Source: a virus
Virus record (IMG/VR): IMGVR_UViG_3300008448_000534
Span: 1-26,353 of that record
Reading direction: 5' to 3' (one strand)
Length of the DNA: 26,353 nt
Shown: positions 22,701 to 26,353 of the stretch, one piece after another
How the letters are laid out: each line of letters begins with the position of its first letter
Position numbering within the stretch: the first letter of the stretch is position 1
Made by a program: the position numbers and the translations under genes
The notes under the pieces: generated by a model
Databases searched by the model: none
Seen by the model: only the letters and a program-made list of their open reading frames with translations
What the model was told of the DNA's origin: nothing

Positions 22701-23197
22701 CCTTAGGACTTATATATCCTCAAGTTCCAGGTTCTGGATATGATTCTACAATATATCCATTTGATTTTCCTGATAATTATGAATTAAACGCAGTAGAATT
22801 TCTTTCTTTAGATGGTGGAGCATCATCATTTATATTTAATCCACCTCCATCTGGAACTTTTGATTATGAAATTAGATTTAATGCTGATGAAGAACAAGCA
22901 TATCCAATAATAGGATATTATTATGACCCAATTTCTTCTAATTTTCTATTAGTTATACTTCGCCCTAGAACAAATATTCTAACTTCAGATACTACATTCC
23001 CACCAGGTCCAGTTCCAATAACAAATTATCAATCTTTTTTAATTCGACGTTGGATACCTAGAGCAGGATTTATATATTTAGATGTAGATGCACCTTTAGG
23101 TAAAGGTATTGTTAAACCTCAATTTATCACAACTGAAATACAAAATAAACTTCCAGAAATAATCAAGGAATTAACAGATAAAGGTTTAATTACTTAA
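19757..23197 (+). CDS. Very large virion structural protein, 1146 aa
   Basis: It opens with KDITITGSIRNHPTLSYG, IEIMTGGAAGTTPDFDG and TQSWAYSVDTPIGEIIE / EEFINGEYSGSAIQVTTQ, blocks that continue the structural relay of the two preceding genes. Residues ~300-420 look like a beta-sandwich (TYTLGATPNTPISVTASINL; SYQYVLKLKSQTSTNVTINS). The rest is Asp/Asn/Ser/Pro-rich with many short beta segments and no enzymatic motif. The end is helical (IQNKLPEIIKELTDKGLIT). It is the longest protein here and likely a tail-fibre, baseplate-periphery or adhesin-like component. Weak general similarity to adhesins does not prove receptor binding. TAATG coupling to the preceding gene. Confidence 0.68.
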   Translation: MALKDITITGSIRNHPTLSYGQKTYIASTDEQSFPIEIMTGGAAGTTPDFDGQVVTTNLFVNVTQSWAYSVDTPIGEIIEIQDTEEEFINGEYSGSAIQVTTQRLIDEDCLQYLYLQPSTINYKLYFYNNPIFQALYVIGEDPDAAQTYYNNFLNPHTSPDSGEIYILNVPRQNQSVIPPFNSTTTRHVEYIKINRIDGQGNDNTVSLQELESIRIITLDPLLPNYLDFSIDTISEFPTYYLYKISLSPQPLSNISPNSLILTIDSNILNYFFKVEKTLPTSNIPVNNAGTIITNYNVITDLNSPNSFNSVTGTYTLGATPNTPISVTASINLYTPISNTYQLQLYDITNNILVSTSSLTSVVVPIGGANIPITYSSSFFPVESYQYVLKLKSQTSTNVTINSTSWEINPLNKPQGPASNLVILEPYLTENFEYSDCNVLINNATNPLYDSDFFLVNYDNGQIIPSNFPQIINGTAEPAPVNPYNYAARAQIYPRYIGVRSNAPDFNTDSDDDTGYGELVVAGNPSPYVGYYTSKGGSTPEVLKKTIINLDYIIDENIQTQVPALSDFTIDTQKSLFPRDGYLFLDPDKNSTPLPFAGNEKYRIYRSGEYATPILYSQIGVDTGFLPSLSFTDPNSTPIYPYLSAKYINSIGSGQTSINDGSVHANMFRRIFDPWELIGGPEAGYNNFPYTNPENEGSNTNPALYFGDPLNPLLTIYPHTWNQLPFNTIINQTGTSLFNRLTTPASTDAYNKSRINFPINSTYPDYYFKAKFSVTITWNPQSIEDDPFTPSSLNYGIDQDQYSDFNISSNTPLKVGFRIRGTDTNPVNPPFTWNFLDLTLEPGAPNGPSFTYINQGETKTITIETSIISQASLEYASLRYIFVQGLASLGDDDYLAAEFFDPNFPNAFTDLVSTRLQWYEDGLTISNPLLEIIQVPQTNVVDIIYSSNTPYITQVADSSDSITPQGDSSISIIQFTSSIAQALGLIYPQVPGSGYDSTIYPFDFPDNYELNAVEFLSLDGGASSFIFNPPPSGTFDYEIRFNADEEQAYPIIGYYYDPISSNFLLVILRPRTNILTSDTTFPPGPVPITNYQSFLIRRWIPRAGFIYLDVDAPLGKGIVKPQFITTEIQNKLPEIIKELTDKGLIT

Positions 23198-23204
23198 AAT
23201 CAAT

Positions 23205-23218
23205 AATATTTATAATAA
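23205..23218 (+). promoter_or_regulatory. Late-type motif AATATTTATAATAA before the gene at 23231
   Basis: TATTTATAA (23207-23215) lies 15 nt before the ATG and 9 nt after the stop of the 1146-aa gene. It probably starts the unit 23231 to beyond the window end. Confidence 0.6.
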
Positions 23219-23230
23219 AAATACAAAATA

Positions 23231-23890
23231 ATGGGATATTTAAATAATAGCGTTATAACAGTAGATGCAATTTTAACTACTAAAGGAAGACAGTTATTAG
23301 CTAGAAACGATGGTTCTTTTAGAATTACTCAATTTGCTTTAGCCGACGATGAAATTGATTATACAATGTATAATCCTGATCATCCATCCGGATCTGCATA
23401 CTATGGAGAAGCAATTTTGAATATGCCTTTATTAGAGGCATTTCCTCAGGAAACCCAAATTATGAAATATAAATTGGTTACATTACCTAGAGGAACAGCT
23501 AGATTACCAATTTTGAATTTAGGTTACTCAGCAATTGTTTTACCACAAGGTTCTTCATTAGCTATTACTCCTCAAACATTAAATTATTCTGGAGGTAATA
23601 CAGTTGAAAGTGCTGGATATACATTCACTATTTCAGATGTTAGATTAATGAATACATTTGATGGAGTAGGTATTAATACTACTACAGCTCAAACATTAAA
23701 TTCAACTACTACTTTAGGTACTAATGTTTCTAAAACTGTTATTGGTACTACATTAAATTTAAGAGCAACCACAGTAAACGTATTGTTTACTTCTAATAAC
23801 GTTACTACTTTACAAGCTACACTAACTGTAGAAGGTAGAGATAGTGGTGCTCGCTTAACAATTCCAGTAAGTATTACACAAGTTCAATAA
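23231..23890 (+). CDS. Conserved virion structural protein, 219 aa
   Basis: The N-terminal block MGYLNNSVITVDAILTTKGR followed by RITQFALADDEIDYTMYNPD, then AILNMPLLEAFPQETQIMKY, is a recognisable family of structural proteins in uncultured marine T4-like phages, as I recall it. The second half (residues ~105-219) is Thr/Ser/Asn-rich beta, ending EGRDSGARLTIPVSIT, which looks like an Ig-like domain. It heads a new transcription unit with two other structural genes. Exact location in the particle is unknown; head, neck or tail decoration is possible. Confidence 0.7.
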   Translation: MGYLNNSVITVDAILTTKGRQLLARNDGSFRITQFALADDEIDYTMYNPDHPSGSAYYGEAILNMPLLEAFPQETQIMKYKLVTLPRGTARLPILNLGYSAIVLPQGSSLAITPQTLNYSGGNTVESAGYTFTISDVRLMNTFDGVGINTTTAQTLNSTTTLGTNVSKTVIGTTLNLRATTVNVLFTSNNVTTLQATLTVEGRDSGARLTIPVSITQVQ

Positions 23891-23919
23891 TGGTTTTTAA
23901 AAAATTTTACAAATAAATT

Positions 23920-24948
23920 ATGGCAGGTACATTTAATCGTTTAGATCCTCTAGATTTTGTTATTAGTGCAGATTCAATTACATCTACATTATGGTCAGGA
24001 AATAATCCAACATTAACAACTTTTTTCTTAGATTCTTCCCAAACAGCAGGATCCTCAGGAGACTATTACTACAATGTTTTTCAATCAAATCCCGCAATAT
24101 CTAGTGGTGCTGAAATTCAATTTGCTATAGCATATGGTAATGAATTTGGCAGTGGAAGTGTTTGGTATAACAGTGCTGTACCTGGAGCATCTCCTACAAG
24201 AACTACATATGGTCAGTATAGAACATTAGTACTAGGAGACGAATATTCAGGATTTGTTTTTGGAAATGTTTCATCTTCTGATTTTTGGGCTTTATCAATT
24301 GATAGATCTAGATATAAACAATCTTTATTTCCTGGTTCTTTAACATTAAAGTTACGAGGTCCAAATGGAGATATAATTTCACTAACAGATAATAGCCAAT
24401 ACGTTCCATCACTTGTTTTCAATGATGCTGGGAGAGTTTTCCAATTAATTAGTGGTTCTTCAGGCACTGGGTACTTTGGAGCAGGTGTAAATTCAAATGG
24501 ATTTAGTCCAGATTCTGGATCTTATGGCTATTTACTTCCAGATATTGGAACAATTTTATTAAATCCATTAGCATTATCTCAATCTATTAACTTAGAACCT
24601 AATAGAACACTAAATTCAGATGGGGGTAATTATCAAATATTATTTAATGCCATTAATGGAACCAATGCTAAATTTTTTAGATTAAATAGTGAAGAAACCA
24701 TTTCTTCAGATTATATTTTCATTAGAGCAAGAAACGCTGAATTTAACTATTCAGAAAATCCAAGTTTCATTTCAGGAAGTACAGGTGATGTAATATATGG
24801 TAATTTTATAAATAATCCTCAAACATTTCCTACTACAATTGGACTATATAATGATGCTAATGAATTACTAGCTGTTGCTAAATTATCAAGACCATTATTA
24901 AAAGATTTTACAAAAGAAGCATTAGTTCGCGTTAAATTAGATTTCTAA
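23920..24948 (+). CDS. Virion structural protein with conserved C-terminal module, 342 aa
   Basis: Blocks such as GSVWYNSAVPGASPTRTTYG, QYRTLVLGDEYSGFVFGN, FWALSIDRSRYKQSLFPGSL and LTDNSQYVPSLVFNDAGRVF fit the pattern of a large marine-phage structural family. The C-terminus (FIRARNAEFNYSENPSFISG; TTIGLYNDANELLAVAKLSR-PLLKDF) is shared with the next gene. The GLYND.ELLAVAKL segment is a recurrent ending of virion proteins in this lineage. It lies 29 nt after the previous gene with an A-rich leader (ttttacaaataaatt). No enzymatic motif is seen. Confidence 0.7.
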   Translation: MAGTFNRLDPLDFVISADSITSTLWSGNNPTLTTFFLDSSQTAGSSGDYYYNVFQSNPAISSGAEIQFAIAYGNEFGSGSVWYNSAVPGASPTRTTYGQYRTLVLGDEYSGFVFGNVSSSDFWALSIDRSRYKQSLFPGSLTLKLRGPNGDIISLTDNSQYVPSLVFNDAGRVFQLISGSSGTGYFGAGVNSNGFSPDSGSYGYLLPDIGTILLNPLALSQSINLEPNRTLNSDGGNYQILFNAINGTNAKFFRLNSEETISSDYIFIRARNAEFNYSENPSFISGSTGDVIYGNFINNPQTFPTTIGLYNDANELLAVAKLSRPLLKDFTKEALVRVKLDF

Positions 24949-24953
24949 AATGA

Positions 24954-25949
24954 ATGAGTGCTTACAAGCAACTTTTAACCTCAGATATAATTGTTACTCC
25001 ATTTGAAGTACACAAAGACTTTACCTTCACAGGAGGTAATAGTTTAGTTGATCCTTCAGTTGGTATAGACAGATTATTGGGGCAAAATTTAGAAGGAACA
25101 CTATTTGATCCAGATACTGATCCCACAACAGGAAATCTAGGTACCCAATATCAACGACAAGTATATTCTTCTATTAGACATCTATATTATACTAACTACT
25201 TATCTTGTAGTTATGGAGATACAGCTAATTTACAAATTTTAATTCCAGGAAGAGATAGCTCAGGAGATGTTTTTATAGGGGCATCTGAGAGTACTCAGTA
25301 CTACAACTATCCCCAAACCACATTATCTTATCCTAGATATTACCCCACTTCATTCGGAGCATATATAGGTGCTATATCTATACCAGCTCGATTATTTGGA
25401 GATTATATAAATCCAAATACATTTGTATTTTCTAACGGTGTAACTAGAGTATTAACAGACGATGGAGAGGGAAACATATTATATAATAATGAAATAGTAG
25501 GAAATATATTTTATCCTCATGGCATAATTACTATTACTTCTGCTTCATTAGTTGATATACTTGGATTTATTAATTCATCAGATGTTACTTGTTCATTCCA
25601 AAGTTCATATACTATACATGAAACTCAATATAAATGTACTATTAGAGAAAGTGAATTTAATTACACATTAAATCCTAGTACATTCACAACTATTAGTTCT
25701 TCTCTTACAGTTTATGAAACTAGCCAAAATTTATCATTTTGTGAAATTAATTTCTCTAGCAGTACTACTCCTGTATATAATCCAGGAATACCATATGGAT
25801 ATGTAACTGAATCGTATTTTTCTCCGTTTATTACTACGGTTGGTTTATATGATGAACAACAAAATTTACTTGCTATAGGTAAATTAGCTCAACCCCTACC
25901 TGTATCCCCTACAACAGATACAACAATATTAATCAATATAGATAGATAA
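24954..25949 (+). CDS. Virion structural protein with the same C-terminal module, 331 aa
   Basis: It starts MSAYKQLLTSDIIVTPFEVH, followed by QYQRQVYSSIRHLYYTNYLS-CSYGD, SYPRYYPTSFGAYIGAISIP and VGNIFYPHGIITITSASL, a conserved family of T4-like marine-phage structural proteins as I recall it. Its end (ESEFNYTLNPSTF...FITTVGLYDEQQNLLAIGKL-AQPL) parallels the preceding protein's C-terminus, so the two are partial paralogues or share an attachment module. ATG at 24954 is chosen over the out-of-frame ATG at 24950. It stops immediately before the next ATG (25950). Confidence 0.7.
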   Translation: MSAYKQLLTSDIIVTPFEVHKDFTFTGGNSLVDPSVGIDRLLGQNLEGTLFDPDTDPTTGNLGTQYQRQVYSSIRHLYYTNYLSCSYGDTANLQILIPGRDSSGDVFIGASESTQYYNYPQTTLSYPRYYPTSFGAYIGAISIPARLFGDYINPNTFVFSNGVTRVLTDDGEGNILYNNEIVGNIFYPHGIITITSASLVDILGFINSSDVTCSFQSSYTIHETQYKCTIRESEFNYTLNPSTFTTISSSLTVYETSQNLSFCEINFSSSTTPVYNPGIPYGYVTESYFSPFITTVGLYDEQQNLLAIGKLAQPLPVSPTTDTTILINIDR

Positions 25950-26353
25950 ATGTGGTTATATAAAGATAAAGTTATAGATTCACTTGAAGATTTTCCTGAA
26001 GGGACTTATGGTTTTGTATACATTACTACACATAATCCCTCAGGAACTTCTTATATAGGAAAAAAATCACTTTTTCACAATATAAAGAAAAAGCTTACCA
26101 AAAAAGAATTAGCAGAACAAACAGGTCCCGGCCGTAAATCAACTAGTAAAGTTGTTCAAAAGGAATCGGACTGGAAAACATATTATGGTTCTGCTAAACC
26201 AATTGTAGAGTTGATAAAGGATGGTAAACACTCGGAATTTACTCGTGAGATTTTACAGTTGGTTAATAGTAAAAAACTACTTACATACTACGAATGTAAG
26301 TATCTATTTAAATACGGAGTGCTAGAAAACCCAATAGAGTACTTTAACGACAA
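25950..26353 (+). CDS. GIY-YIG endonuclease, 5' part (window ends inside the gene)
   Basis: The GIY-YIG core is visible: GFVYITTHNPSGTSYIGKKS (residues ~21-40), in which VYI and YIG replace GIY and YIG. Then come ESDWKTYYGSAKPIVELIKD (~72-91) and EFTREILQLV / LLTYYECKYLFKYGVLENP (~95-127), with the expected Arg and catalytic-type Glu. This matches the putative endonuclease family (SegE-like) encoded by many T4-like phages, often beside the large terminase gene. ATG follows the preceding stop without a gap, so it is cotranscribed with virion genes. 134 codons are present; the 3' end is missing. Confidence 0.82.
   Translation, partial: MWLYKDKVIDSLEDFPEGTYGFVYITTHNPSGTSYIGKKSLFHNIKKKLTKKELAEQTGPGRKSTSKVVQKESDWKTYYGSAKPIVELIKDGKHSEFTREILQLVNSKKLLTYYECKYLFKYGVLENPIEYFND

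Noticed and set aside
1-26353. CRISPR array, tRNA genes, insertion sequence, integrase or attachment site
   Set aside because: Looked for on both strands. There are no spaced identical repeats, cloverleaf-like sequences, transposase motifs or integrase motifs that I could support.

Overview
The window is part of the genome of an AT-rich, T4-like contractile-tailed phage (myovirus). Evidence: a gp25-like and a gp6-like baseplate wedge protein lie side by side, preceded by a gp5-like spike. A gp55-like late sigma factor sits just before the structural block, and the structural genes are packed on the + strand with 1-nt TAATG overlaps. Shine-Dalgarno sequences are scarce, leaders are A-rich, stops in the late block are all TAA, and one or two sites resemble the Bacteroidetes -33/-7 promoter. 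Together these suggest a Bacteroidetes (flavobacterial-type) host; that is inference, and no host gene settles it.

Layout. Positions 1-3893 form an accessory/early-type region on the + strand: the tail of a cut gene, small hypothetical and membrane proteins, a nucleotidyltransferase-fold protein, a hypoxanthine phosphoribosyltransferase-like protein, a T5orf172/MUG113-type GIY-YIG protein, an HNH endonuclease and an unknown. A 350-bp non-coding stretch (526-876) holds a terminator-like hairpin, a GC-rich inverted repeat and 8-bp-period GTATATAT/C repeats that recur at 1742. At 3966-4496 a lone minus-strand gene encodes an exported protein. Positions 4590-5586 carry a small coiled-coil protein and an HD-domain phosphohydrolase, closed by a strong terminator (5610-5643). 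Then come a membrane/coiled-coil protein and the late sigma factor (5655-6630).

Positions 6665-25949 are the virion (mostly baseplate/tail) block: spike, a paralogous pair with a peptidoglycan-binding-like segment, helical structural protein, gp25, gp6, a DNRLRE/CBM-like beta-sandwich protein, a coiled-coil protein, a 769-aa protein and a 346-aa protein that each carry half of one LamG-like domain, an 1146-aa protein, and three virion proteins, two of them sharing a C-terminal module. The window ends inside a GIY-YIG endonuclease gene of the kind often found near the terminase in T4-like phages.

Regulation. A motif ATATTTATAA(N)AA precedes genes at 877, 2812 (one mismatch), 4496 (minus), 6665, 12281, 18717 and 23231. 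It divides the structural block into four putative units: 6665-12263, 12281-18696, 18717-23197 and 23231 onward. With the gp55-like sigma immediately upstream, it is the best candidate for this phage's late promoter. The most unusual points are the LamG-like domain split between two ORFs with a copy of that motif at the break, the 72-bp identical ends of the two paralogous genes, and the 8-bp-period repeats of the early region.
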